A DNA stretch of 43,645 nucleotides from the IMG/VR virus record IMGVR_UViG_3300021507_000036, positions 1 through 43,645 of that record. The stretch is one strand, 5' to 3'. This stretch comes from a virus. The position numbers and the translations under genes are program-made. Under the pieces are notes generated by a model. It searched no databases, was not told where the DNA came from, and saw only the letters and a program-made list of their open reading frames with translations. How positions within the stretch are numbered: the first letter of the stretch is position 1; every line of letters starts with the position of its first letter. This document shows, piece by piece, positions 14,888 through 23,298 of this stretch.

Positions 14888-15348
14888 CGTTCATAGCCCC
14901 ATACACCATTTACTATATCTATTTTATCCTGTTCGGTAACTGCAGATCCTGTTGAAACTCTTGCAATAGTACCAGATTCTGAGAAAAATCCAATATAAGT
15001 TACAAGAGAGTTCTCAGCAAATACCGATCCTGGAGGATCGGCAACAAGATTTCCGTTTTTTATAGCAAAAGTTCCGGAAGTTTTTGAGGATAATACTAAC
15101 CATCCATGAAACAAAGTAACCGTCAAGGCTGTTTGGATTGTATCGGAACCATCGGAATCAAGTACAGCCAGTCCCTCCCCTTTTGCTATTGCTTTATGTC
15201 CTATCCCAGTATCAGTTTCCTCTGCTAATCGTAGGGCTTTGTATAGATCCGGAACCAGTAGTTTATCCATTCCAACAGTAACTATATAAGTGGAAAAATC
15301 AAATGAGTATGTATTGCTATTGTAAACTATATCTACAACGCTTCCCAT
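14884..15348 (-). CDS. virion structural protein, 154 aa
   Basis: Begins MGSVVDIVYNSNTYSFDFST. No cysteines or catalytic motifs; rich in Thr/Ser/Gly strands (LTVTLFHGWLVLSSKTSGTF AIKNG pattern). The same construction, an N-terminal module then Gly/Ser-rich strands, occurs in the upstream 470-residue protein (for example ALSDVYQALMYA there and DLYKALRLAEE here). It is probably a paralogous or matching tail accessory. Overlaps its neighbours by 4 bases and 1 base. Confidence 0.65.
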   Translation of the reverse strand: MGSVVDIVYNSNTYSFDFSTYIVTVGMDKLLVPDLYKALRLAEETDTGIGHKAIAKGEGLAVLDSDGSDTIQTALTVTLFHGWLVLSSKTSGTFAIKNGNLVADPPGSVFAENSLVTYIGFFSESGTIARVSTGSAVTEQDKIDIVNGVWGYER

Positions 15349-16760
15349 TAAACATCCGCCTGTCTTACCGTATTGATTGTTGTTGCACTCGACGACATTG
15401 TACCAGTTGTTGAGAACGGTACAATAGCCTCAGAACCAGATCCATGTCTTACATGAATTACAAGATCCCTGTTTGAAACATAGGTTACAGTTACAGTTTC
15501 GGAAGATGAAGTTGCTTCCACATCTATTAACGGTACATAACAATCTGTACCAGAAGAATAAGATTGTGACAACGTCCCAGAAAGAGTAAATGTTGATCCA
15601 CTCCATGAAGTATATTCATACCTATCATCACCTATCCGTACAAATCCAGTATTTGGAGTATCTGCTGGGATAGTTTCGTTTATTACAATTGTTCCATCAC
15701 CGCTATCATTTCCAGAGGCAAGCGTATACTGTGTTTTATCTATAACCCCTCCTGAACCTATTGCAACAAGAACTCTGTCTCCGGATATGAGATTTCCTAT
15801 TGTTACACCAGTTGATACTGGAGGTGCTTGTGTATCACCATTATCGTCAATTAACTCAAAAGCCTGTGCATCACCAGCGCCATATCCTTCTATCCACCAA
15901 CCCTGAGCAACAAACCACTTACCACCAGCAAAACTACCAAATGGATAAGCAGCGTTTTCAGTGTAAGCCGCATCAAGTTTTCTATACCTCCATCCGGGAA
16001 CACCATTGATAGTTTCTGTAGAGGTTTCATTAGTTGCATACATCAATGCTTGATAAACATCTGATAATGCTTCTCCATTTACATTTATTACACCTTTATA
16101 GGGTTTTGCACCATTGCCATTTCCGAGATCTTTTGAAACAGCACCCGGGGTAATTGTAATATTTCCAAAAACTGTTTGTGCTGCTGCAAGACTTAGTGTT
16201 ATTGCAGAATCTATGGAAGTCGCAATAGCCGCCGCTGTTTCAGATCCTGCAGCAAGGTTTACGTCAAAAGTTGAATAAGTCTGTCCATATTTCCTTGAGT
16301 AAGCAGTCACATCGCCATTGTCAATTAAGGATCCTCCAGTTTTTGCTTTAATCAATATTTGAATATGCCCATCACTCCAAAACTTCGAGAGCTTAGAATT
16401 ATTCTGAACCACATAAATCGGTGAAGCTGAAACAATACCACCAATCGTTTTGAATCCAGAATAAAGCTCATCACCCCCTTTCTGTTCTACAGAACCAAAG
16501 TTGATATATTGAGACGCATCATCATCTATATTGAACTCAGTTGCTAAGGGACCATCGTTTGGTAAAGTTAATACTGTCGGTTTTGTAGCATCTCTTTTAC
16601 CAGCAAGAACAGATGGGTTATCGTTATCTATCCCTGTGGCATCATCAGCCAGGTCCTGTAAATACAAGTGTAAATCCAAGACATTATAAACAGTTGTTCC
16701 TGAAACGTGTCTTATATCACCACTATCTAAATCTACACTAAAATCTGTCTCTATCCCCAT
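15348..16760 (-). CDS. large virion structural protein, 470 aa
   Basis: Begins MGIETDFSVDLDSGDIRHVS. Modules: an N-terminal region with VLDLHLYLQDLADD, a central beta-rich region (YINFGSVEQKGGDELYSGFK), a Gly/Ala-rich helix (AAAIATSIDSAITLSLAAAQ) and C-terminal beta repeats (GDDRYEYTSWSGSTFTLSG). This looks like an appendage protein of the tail, similar in style to phage proteins placed after fibre genes. No enzyme motif found. Ribosome binding site AGGAATATT precedes the start. Confidence 0.65.
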   Translation of the reverse strand: MGIETDFSVDLDSGDIRHVSGTTVYNVLDLHLYLQDLADDATGIDNDNPSVLAGKRDATKPTVLTLPNDGPLATEFNIDDDASQYINFGSVEQKGGDELYSGFKTIGGIVSASPIYVVQNNSKLSKFWSDGHIQILIKAKTGGSLIDNGDVTAYSRKYGQTYSTFDVNLAAGSETAAAIATSIDSAITLSLAAAQTVFGNITITPGAVSKDLGNGNGAKPYKGVINVNGEALSDVYQALMYATNETSTETINGVPGWRYRKLDAAYTENAAYPFGSFAGGKWFVAQGWWIEGYGAGDAQAFELIDDNGDTQAPPVSTGVTIGNLISGDRVLVAIGSGGVIDKTQYTLASGNDSGDGTIVINETIPADTPNTGFVRIGDDRYEYTSWSGSTFTLSGTLSQSYSSGTDCYVPLIDVEATSSSETVTVTYVSNRDLVIHVRHGSGSEAIVPFSTTGTMSSSATTINTVRQADV

Positions 16761-16776
16761 AATATTCCTCCATTAT

Positions 16777-17169
16777 TTATTGAATCTTTTGCCGACAATA
16801 AAAATCTACTCCTGTTTTACTATGCGGTGATATTGCTTCATACTGTAAATATTTAGGTTCACTTGAAGCATTTCGCAATCTCAAATACAATATCATCGGT
16901 GATTTATATGACGGTACATTCGTAATTGTTTCAAGATCTGATGAAATTAAACCACTTGCAAGAACTACAGAATAATCATCATTATCTACCAACCAATATC
17001 TTGATCCTATCACTGCGTCATGTATAACAACATTCGCATAAAAATATGCGTCACCCGCTTGTCTCAATATACTTATTCCACTCCATCCACTATTGATACT
17101 TTTTGATGTGTCTATTTCGGAAACAACAGAGGGAATGTACAACGAGCTATTCGGTATCATGACTCCCAT
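16777..17169 (-). CDS. small beta-rich virion protein, 130 aa
   Basis: Begins MGVMIPNSSLYIPSVVSEID. It is beta-rich, with repeated hydrophobic strands (AYFYANVVIHDAVIGSRYWL; SPMILYLRLRN) and a C-terminal YCRQKIQ. It starts 1 base from the end of the spike-like gene. The sequence resembles the small Ig-like or jelly-roll modules that cap tail appendages. Function is inferred from place only. Confidence 0.6.
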   Translation of the reverse strand: MGVMIPNSSLYIPSVVSEIDTSKSINSGWSGISILRQAGDAYFYANVVIHDAVIGSRYWLVDNDDYSVVLASGLISSDLETITNVPSYKSPMILYLRLRNASSEPKYLQYEAISPHSKTGVDFYCRQKIQ

Positions 17170-18636
17170 TTATATTACCTCCATTGTAAAGTCTGGATCG
17201 ATAAAATTATAATCTTCAATAGAAATTCTTCCCCTTGTTGTAAATACTACCATATTCACAATAGTGTTTTCTTTAATATTATTAGAAGTAGACAAAGATA
17301 CTTTGTAACGAGCGTAAGTATTCGGTCCATATACAACATCTCCACTAATCATCGGGACCCAAGATGTATTGGACACTTCTAAATCAGTATCATCTATATC
17401 GCTAATTTCAGTAATTATATCCCCAGTTGTATTGTCAACATAACTAACAACAATAAACCAATCTTGCTTTTTTGGATTGTCAAAACAATGATCTGTGTTA
17501 GACGTATCCTTAATTACCAATTCAAGAGTTATTTTATTTTTAGCCGCTGTTTTATTATAAAGTTTATTCATTTTATAAACAAGCATCGGGTTAGATCTAC
17601 TTATATCTATTCCGGGAATTACTTTTATACTCCACGATATATTGCCAGGGAGTACAGCGTTAAGAGTTGGTACATTTAATCCACGTTGCCATGATCGACT
17701 CCCAGCACCATCTTCTTTTATAAAATCAAATGGTACGCCATTCATATCTTCTATTGAATAAGTTGTGTGAGTAAGTCCTTCATGATCTATAATATACCTG
17801 TCTTTTACAGAAACTCCATAATCCAATCCACGGCAAGCTCTATTATGAACATAACCATTGTTATAAATAGCAGTCCTTGGAGTAAAAAACTTTTTCTCAA
17901 CACCTCCATTTACTTCTTTACTCCCAAATACAACACTAAAATCACCATATGAACCCCTATTCGCTAATTGATAATTGTCTACATTTTCAGGATATGTTGA
18001 ACAATCGAAAACACAATTTGTAACATATAAAGGAGCTCCTTGAATACCAGTATTCAATGTTGCATAAGTATTTCCGGGGGATGTATAGCCTCTTTTTACA
18101 TCAAAATAGCAATCTAAAAATCTTGAATTGTTCCCAATTACCTGACCTATATTTGTACTTTGTGTTTGATAAGTAAATTTTATGTTTATAACAAAAGAAA
18201 ATCTAAACTGTAACCAATCTATTTGATGTCCAGTACCACCGGTATTTTCAAAAACCCAGTTTAAATTTACCCCTTTATAGATAGCATAATAACCCATTTT
18301 CAAATCTGCACTATTCCCATTGAATTGGATTGTCAGTGTTCCATTATCACCAGACCATTTTGTCCCGTCGTCAGCTATCCATGTAACCGGATCGGTAACT
18401 GTTCCCACATTATAACAAGTGAGATTACTTGACCCAAAATCTACTGTTATATCCGAACCATTTTTTGTGCGGATATAAACCACATCCCCAGCATTTAATG
18501 AGCCATAAGTCGGAGCTGCAGACATTATTGCTTTCAAATCATTCCACGCACCTACACCGCCGTTACTCGTTGCAGGGTTAGGAGAAGTCCCGTCACCGTC
18601 GTAAGTGTTACCGTGTGAAATATATTTATCACTCAT
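17170..18636 (-). CDS. tailspike-like beta-helix protein, paralog B
   Basis: 488 residues. The N-terminal 60 residues (MSDKYISHGNTYDGDG, GGVGAWNDLKAIMSAAP) are nearly the same as in the adjacent 476-residue protein, and the central part has spaced Asn/Asp and aromatic residues like a right-handed parallel beta helix (FRFSFVINIKF; YVTNCVFDCS; FLDCYFD). The C-terminal section (RSWQRGLNVPTLNAVLPGNI) is also shared. Probably a receptor-binding or glycan-cleaving spike; no active site could be assigned. ATG start behind GGAGCAGTTTAAA. Confidence 0.75.
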   Translation of the reverse strand: MSDKYISHGNTYDGDGTSPNPATSNGGVGAWNDLKAIMSAAPTYGSLNAGDVVYIRTKNGSDITVDFGSSNLTCYNVGTVTDPVTWIADDGTKWSGDNGTLTIQFNGNSADLKMGYYAIYKGVNLNWVFENTGGTGHQIDWLQFRFSFVINIKFTYQTQSTNIGQVIGNNSRFLDCYFDVKRGYTSPGNTYATLNTGIQGAPLYVTNCVFDCSTYPENVDNYQLANRGSYGDFSVVFGSKEVNGGVEKKFFTPRTAIYNNGYVHNRACRGLDYGVSVKDRYIIDHEGLTHTTYSIEDMNGVPFDFIKEDGAGSRSWQRGLNVPTLNAVLPGNISWSIKVIPGIDISRSNPMLVYKMNKLYNKTAAKNKITLELVIKDTSNTDHCFDNPKKQDWFIVVSYVDNTTGDIITEISDIDDTDLEVSNTSWVPMISGDVVYGPNTYARYKVSLSTSNNIKENTIVNMVVFTTRGRISIEDYNFIDPDFTMEVI

Positions 18637-18637
18637 T

Positions 18638-20068
18638 TTAAACTGCTCCTATAGTAATATCAGGATCAACAAAAATATAGTCATGATCATTTACTTTTGC
18701 TCTCCCAACAAATAACCTTACAGCTATCATGGAGTATTGTCGTATATTTTCACTTGTATCAAGTTCTATCTTATATTTATCATATGTGTACCCACCATAT
18801 GAAACTGTATCCCAACTTGCAGATGAAGTTTCAAGAACAGAAGTAAAATCAATTTCAGAAACATCAACTTGATATCCTCCTCCGTCTTTACTGTACCCAA
18901 CTTCAATAAAATATTCAGCTTTCTTTGGGTTAGAAATTGACTGGTTGATAAGTAATTCCACTGTAATTTTCTTTGTGTCTGGACTATCAGCATAGAGTTT
19001 TAATAATTCAACGGCAGAGTAAGGGGCAGTTACATATGTCACAGAATCGTCTTGTGTAATAATTCTATAACTCCAAGATGTCCCATCTGGAAGCTCTGCA
19101 TTTAGAACCGGATAACTATTTCCACGCTCCCATTCTGTAAACCCACGTTGAGAACCATAAAAAGAGTTATAAGGATTTCTAAGATTTACTCCGTAAATAT
19201 CAGTTGTATAATCAGTAGTCTTTCCAAAACTATTTATTACTTTACCTTCCAGGTCAAAATTGATAAAGCGCACTCTTGATAAAGACCCCCAAGTTGTATT
19301 TGTATCACGTACAAAAGGTCTGTTTGAGTTCATGCCAGTAGTTTTACCACCAATTATATAAATTATTCCACCAAGATTATTTGGATCTATTAATCCGGGT
19401 GTATCGATAGATGAAAAGTCTGTTTTAAACTCACAGTTTATAAAGTAAACTGTTGATCCATAACTTCCCAAATCAATGAATGGATAGCTACCACTTGAAT
19501 AGAATCTTCGTTCATAAAGCAAACAATTAATAAATACAGTGTGTGAGTTTTGATCTATCAATAATAATTTAGTAACATATTCGGAAGTATTCGATTCTGT
19601 TTCTAAAGCAATTTCTCTAAAAACGGTATGATCTTTTGTTATCAAATAATCGTAATGATGTGCATTTGTTAAATTACCAAGTATCTTTAAATTTTTATTT
19701 TTCCCGGTAAAAATATTATACTCATCCACGATAAAACTACAGTCTGAATCTTCCCGTATTGTTAATATTCCAGAGTCTCCAGACCATACAGTCCCATCAT
19801 CAAAAACCCATTCTATAGGACCATCATCTTTACTCCCTCTTTTCAGGACTGTTTTATCTGCAGTAATAGAAATAGTTATATCTGTTCCACTTATTTGTGT
19901 TCTTACATGTACAGTATCTCCACCAGTCAATGTTCCATAAATAGGCGCCGCGGTCATTATGGCTAATATATCATTCCATGCACCTACACCACCGTCAGAT
20001 GTTGCTGGATCTGGTGACGATCCATCTCCATTGTAAGTGTTGCCGTGTGAAACGTATTTATCACTCAA
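18638..20068 (-). CDS. tailspike-like beta-helix protein, paralog A
   Basis: 476 residues, beginning with TTG (TTGAGTGATAAATAC) where its paralog has ATG; the TTG overlaps the TGA of the upstream gene. Shared N-terminus (SDKYVSHGNTYNGDG; GGVGAWNDILAIMTAAP) and shared C-terminal block (TEWERGNSYPVLNAELPDGT). The middle is diverged (VFINCLLYERRF; VYFINCEFKTDF), which fits two spikes sharing an attachment end and differing in ligand. Beta-helix fold is inferred from repeated strand/turn pattern. Confidence 0.75.
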   Translation of the reverse strand: MSDKYVSHGNTYNGDGSSPDPATSDGGVGAWNDILAIMTAAPIYGTLTGGDTVHVRTQISGTDITISITADKTVLKRGSKDDGPIEWVFDDGTVWSGDSGILTIREDSDCSFIVDEYNIFTGKNKNLKILGNLTNAHHYDYLITKDHTVFREIALETESNTSEYVTKLLLIDQNSHTVFINCLLYERRFYSSGSYPFIDLGSYGSTVYFINCEFKTDFSSIDTPGLIDPNNLGGIIYIIGGKTTGMNSNRPFVRDTNTTWGSLSRVRFINFDLEGKVINSFGKTTDYTTDIYGVNLRNPYNSFYGSQRGFTEWERGNSYPVLNAELPDGTSWSYRIITQDDSVTYVTAPYSAVELLKLYADSPDTKKITVELLINQSISNPKKAEYFIEVGYSKDGGGYQVDVSEIDFTSVLETSSASWDTVSYGGYTYDKYKIELDTSENIRQYSMIAVRLFVGRAKVNDHDYIFVDPDITIGAV

Positions 20069-20583
20069 TTTTTTACCCTCTGTTTGTCAACAAACATATA
20101 AATAATTATGCCAATAGCAACTGCCACCGATACAATACTACTCCCAAAAGCTATATCATTCTTTAACTTCATCTCTTTTATTTGCTTGTCTAAAAGCTTC
20201 ATTGATTTTTCCGAGTTCTCCAACGACACTAATAATTTCTCGGTTTCTAATTTCAATTCTGTTAATTCCTGCAGCAGTTTCCCCGATTCCTGAGTTAATG
20301 ACTGAGCCTTGAGCATTAAGTTCTTTAGATCGCTGTTCAATTTCTCTGCCTGTCTCATCAATTCGGGAAGCCGCTCTTGTAATTGCATCAAGTCGCTCTG
20401 AGATAGAATCACCAGTCTGTTGAGCCTGATATATGCTTCCTCGTAACTCTTCTGTAGTTCCAAGTATGGATTCGTAATCTCCTCTGCCGAAAGTGAACCA
20501 GAAAACGTTAGCAGCAACAACACCAACCAGAAAAGCAATAAACAACGATCTAAACATTTTGGATAACCTCCCCAATCTTTCAT
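20065..20583 (-). CDS. spanin-like protein A: signal peptide, coiled coil, C-terminal TM
   Basis: 172 residues. Basic start then LLLFWLVLLLLTFSGSLSA, a signal peptide with predicted cut after Ala33. Residues about 40-140 are a coiled coil (EKLNSDLKNLMLKAQ; LQELTELKLETEKLLVSLEN). Residues about 147-165 (SSIVSVAVAIGIIIYMFV) are a transmembrane segment. ATG 20583 overlaps the holin-like stop (ATGA) and follows GGTGGC. A second frame is read inside it (20156-20557). The topology, periplasmic coiled coil with C-terminal anchor, is close to but not identical with known spanins because no lipobox is present. Confidence 0.7.
   Translation of the reverse strand: MKDWGGYPKCLDRCLLLFWLVLLLLTFSGSLSAEEITNPYLELQKSYEEAYIRLNRLVILSQSDLMQLQERLPELMRQAEKLNSDLKNLMLKAQSLTQESGKLLQELTELKLETEKLLVSLENSEKSMKLLDKQIKEMKLKNDIAFGSSIVSVAVAIGIIIYMFVDKQRVKN
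20156..20557 (-). CDS. spanin-like protein B, wholly nested out of frame in A
   Basis: 133 residues, start ATG 20557 behind a very strong GGGGAGG (20573-20567) at 9 bases. N-terminal transmembrane segment FRSLFIAFLVGVVAANVFWF, then a long helical periplasmic region (STEELRG-like start, EIEQRSKELNAQG, NREIISVVGELGK) ending DEVKE. This is the layout of an inner-membrane spanin (Rz-like) and lies entirely inside gene A in another frame. The strong ribosome binding site and coherent protein support both frames being used. Confidence 0.7.
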   Translation of the reverse strand: MFRSLFIAFLVGVVAANVFWFTFGRGDYESILGTTEELRGSIYQAQQTGDSISERLDAITRAASRIDETGREIEQRSKELNAQGSVINSGIGETAAGINRIEIRNREIISVVGELGKINEAFRQANKRDEVKE

Positions 20584-20756
20584 TTCTTGCCACCGGGAAG
20601 TACAGCTTTAAGCACATTCCCACCAATGTATATTCCGGCAATTATAGTCCAACCTTGACCGTCAAGTAGCTTCATAAACAATGCAATGGTGGCAATAGTG
20701 AACACAATAAACTTCTTCGGTAATAATTTATTAAAGAAAAAATCTAACTTATTCAT
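20580..20756 (-). CDS. small holin-like protein, 58 aa
   Basis: Reads MNKLDFFFNKLLPKKFIVFT and ends LKAVLPGGKK. Two hydrophobic segments (KFIVFTIATIALFMKLL and WTIIAGIYIGGNVLKAVL) separated by DGQG, with a basic C-terminus, fit a two-TM holin. ATG 20756 overlaps the TGA of the peptidase gene, and its TGA overlaps the start of spanin-like A. It should release or trigger the lysis enzymes from this same block. Confidence 0.75.
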   Translation of the reverse strand: MNKLDFFFNKLLPKKFIVFTIATIALFMKLLDGQGWTIIAGIYIGGNVLKAVLPGGKK

Positions 20757-21214
20757 CCCAACCTCCAGGCTAAAATATATCTCTTACTTTTCAATATGCC
20801 TTCTTTTGCGGTTTTACTTCCCCCTTCCCATGGATCTCTCTTTACAATATCTTTATCAGGAAATAACTCAGCAAAATGACCAACAATAATTCCGCCGTTA
20901 GTAACACGCTTAAAATAACCAATAATATGAGTAAACTCTTCATATTCTTTTACCTGAAACAATTCAACCGGAATACCCACTATACCAGATAAGATTTGAC
21001 CAATACCATGAACATCATTGACATAACAATCTTTCCTTAAATACGGTACTCCTGCATAATTCTTCACTCTTGTACACATAACATAAGCAGCGTTCACAGT
21101 CTCATATTGTATCTTATGTTCTGCCACTTCTGCATAGATATTTACCAAATCAACATAGTAACACCCGAACTTCTGGATATTTTTATTTAATATTGACCTA
21201 TTCTGATAAATCAT
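20753..21214 (-). CDS. DUF261-like putative cysteine peptidase (lysis or tail)
   Basis: 153 residues, start ATG 21214 behind GGAGTAATAAA; a longer frame to 21286 would run deep into the upstream gene. Cys18 (IQKFGCYYVDL), His113 (GGIIVGHFAEL) and Asp127 (KRDPWEGGSKTAKEG) have the order and setting of a papain/C39-like triad, with the D-P-W/x-GGS(K/R)T signature I associate with DUF261 and phage peptidoglycan peptidases. Located between an XhlA-like and a holin-like gene, so a lysin that cuts cross-links is the best guess. The family name is from memory. Confidence 0.6.
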   Translation of the reverse strand: MIYQNRSILNKNIQKFGCYYVDLVNIYAEVAEHKIQYETVNAAYVMCTRVKNYAGVPYLRKDCYVNDVHGIGQILSGIVGIPVELFQVKEYEEFTHIIGYFKRVTNGGIIVGHFAELFPDKDIVKRDPWEGGSKTAKEGILKSKRYILAWRLG

Positions 21215-21540
21215 TTTATTACTCCAAACATCTTCAAAGCAATATATGATAGAAACATGAAAAATGTTGTTGATACTAATTTCCAAAGAAGTTTGTTTAT
21301 CGCATGCTCTACAAGAACAACTTTATTCGACAAATCTTTTATATCGTTTTTCAATTCCCCATGTTGTCTTGTGTTCTGTTCATCAATATAATTAACCTTA
21401 TTCTCAGTTGATCGGATAGAATGATCATAACCGTTGAAAATTTTCTGCTTGATTGTACTCATTTCCTCCGTGAGTTTTTTAATTGACTCGTCAATTTTAT
21501 CAAGTCTTTTATCATGCTGTTGTACTGTATTTTCTATCAT
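21211..21540 (-). CDS. XhlA-like membrane protein with coiled coil
   Basis: 109 residues. Residues 1-85 are a heptad-rich coiled coil (RLDKIDESIKKLTEEMSTIK; DIKDLSNKVVLVEHAINK) and residues 86-106 (LVSTTFFMFLSYIALKMFGV) a C-terminal transmembrane segment. This matches the layout of the hemolysin XhlA family, which works with holin and endolysin in Bacillus PBSX-like phages. It directly precedes the peptidase and holin-like genes in one transcript, overlapping by 4 bases. Confidence 0.75.
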   Translation of the reverse strand: MIENTVQQHDKRLDKIDESIKKLTEEMSTIKQKIFNGYDHSIRSTENKVNYIDEQNTRQHGELKNDIKDLSNKVVLVEHAINKLLWKLVSTTFFMFLSYIALKMFGVIK

Positions 21541-21554
21541 CGTTATTGCTCCTC

Positions 21555-23285
21555 CTATAGTCCATCAATGTTTAAAAATATTTCTGAGTCGGATATAGCT
21601 TTTCCCAGTCGTTTACCTGAAACTACTGTAGTCACGATGTTTCCAGAACTATTCCAGTAATAATTTGTTCCAGCCGATAATCCACTAAGACCAGAAAGTA
21701 TTCCTGTCATTTGTACAGCAACCTGTTCGCCTTTAACTGCTGAGGATTTTGCTACTCCATAAATATTTGAATCATCAGTAGCTACTATTACTTCTCTAAT
21801 ATCATGATCTGTACCGTTTTTAAAGGCAGAAATAACCACTCCCGTTGTTGCAGATTCAAAACTAAGTACACCATAAGTGTTAACACTCGTAAGAGTATAC
21901 TCTGCTGAATTAACTGTAGCTCCTGTAGTTTTATTTACATAAACAACTACCATTCTTGTAAGACTTGTAGATTCTCTATACCCAACGATAAGTTTATTAG
22001 ACGTAAGAAGTGCTCCCATTAGATACTGATACCCTACACTTATAGAAAGAGTATTCTTTCTAACTAAGGAGAGAGTCACCCCAGAAAGATTATAAACATC
22101 CACAGACTTAGAACCATAAGAAAAAGCTATCTTATCTGTATCTATGTACATAGGATTTCCTCTGTTGATTACTCCAGAAGATGATTCTAATTGAACGACA
22201 TTACCATGGGTAATAGTACTTCCAGAAACAGACACAGCCACAGCTTTTAAGTCATCTTGTGCGCTATCTCCCCCTATGTTACTGTCTATAAACATACATA
22301 CAATTCTTCCGTCTCCTGCATTAGTAGACATAGAATAAACGGGATCAACCCCTGAAGCTATAACTACTTCTGAGCCTATACTTACAATGGTTGAACCAGA
22401 AATAGTCACAAGTCTAGCTTTCATAGCAGCATCATCCTGTCTAATTGTTAAAATAGCAGTAGTGTCCGTAACTCTGACTACCTGTTCTAAATATGTAGCG
22501 GTCCCTTCGTTTACATGGTCTAATTCAGTTATAGTTAAAGTCGACGGATTGACTTCTAATAAGTACAACCCTAAATATAACGAGGACGTAACATCTGCAA
22601 CAAGAAACACATTGTCTCTCATACGACACGACCCCTTAGCATACATGTCTGTTCCATCCCCTCTGTAGTTATAAATTGCTCCCTTTGTCAATGTTCCTGA
22701 ACCTGTTGATCTATAAGCGACTACTGCGGCATCTCCATTTCCATCTCTATAGGAAGAAATTACTATTGAATCACTCACCCGAGTAAGTTGCATGCCTATA
22801 ACAGCCCCCCCTACTGGAGAAGTATCTATAGAACCCAAGCCACTAATAGAAGGACTTGTTGCATACAAAGGACTTCCTGAAACATTTTCTCCGTCTGCAA
22901 AACCTACTTTTCCCGCTGTAATATCATTAGATACCCCAAAACTTTTTATAAACTCTGAAGAAAAATTATTAACTAACCAACTTGTGCCATTCCATATAAA
23001 CTCAGCATACTCTCCTGATACAAGAATAATCTTATCCCCTCCAGCTCCAAGTTCTACTTCTACAGATGTTGCACTACTGTTCTTAATGCCTTGCACCTTA
23101 TCAACAGTATCATCATCCCCTGTTAAAGTTGTATTAGATCCAACTTCTTCAAAAGAAATTATTCCTTGTCTTAAATTAGGAAGAGTTATTTTCTTGTCCA
23201 ATCCTGAAGATGTACGTAAGTGAAATAAGTCGTCATGTACTGTGGAAGAAGCTTCCTGTAGTTCATTTAATTTATAATTTGCCAT
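21555..23285 (-). CDS. tail fibre/receptor-binding protein, beta-propeller-like
   Basis: 576 residues. N-terminus MANYKLNELQEASSTVHDDL suits attachment to the tail tip. Residues 160-500 hold repeats of about 50 residues (VSDSIVISSYRDGNGDAAVV; TDTTAILTIRQDDAAMKARL; GDGRIVCMFIDSN; LTSNKLIVGYRES; TTGVVISAFKNGTD), each with an Asp/Asn-Gly turn, as in beta-propeller blades. The C-terminus (LSAGTNYYWNSSGNIVTT; GKRLGKAISDSEIFLNI) is the common fibre end domain. It probably binds the host surface. Confidence 0.7.
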   Translation of the reverse strand: MANYKLNELQEASSTVHDDLFHLRTSSGLDKKITLPNLRQGIISFEEVGSNTTLTGDDDTVDKVQGIKNSSATSVEVELGAGGDKIILVSGEYAEFIWNGTSWLVNNFSSEFIKSFGVSNDITAGKVGFADGENVSGSPLYATSPSISGLGSIDTSPVGGAVIGMQLTRVSDSIVISSYRDGNGDAAVVAYRSTGSGTLTKGAIYNYRGDGTDMYAKGSCRMRDNVFLVADVTSSLYLGLYLLEVNPSTLTITELDHVNEGTATYLEQVVRVTDTTAILTIRQDDAAMKARLVTISGSTIVSIGSEVVIASGVDPVYSMSTNAGDGRIVCMFIDSNIGGDSAQDDLKAVAVSVSGSTITHGNVVQLESSSGVINRGNPMYIDTDKIAFSYGSKSVDVYNLSGVTLSLVRKNTLSISVGYQYLMGALLTSNKLIVGYRESTSLTRMVVVYVNKTTGATVNSAEYTLTSVNTYGVLSFESATTGVVISAFKNGTDHDIREVIVATDDSNIYGVAKSSAVKGEQVAVQMTGILSGLSGLSAGTNYYWNSSGNIVTTVVSGKRLGKAISDSEIFLNIDGL

Positions 23286-23298
23286 TTATATTTTCCTC

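Noticed and set aside
20753-21286. Longer start of the cysteine peptidase gene at 21286
   Set aside because: Overlaps the XhlA-like gene by 76 bases without a ribosome site; ATG 21214 has GGAG and a 4-base overlap.
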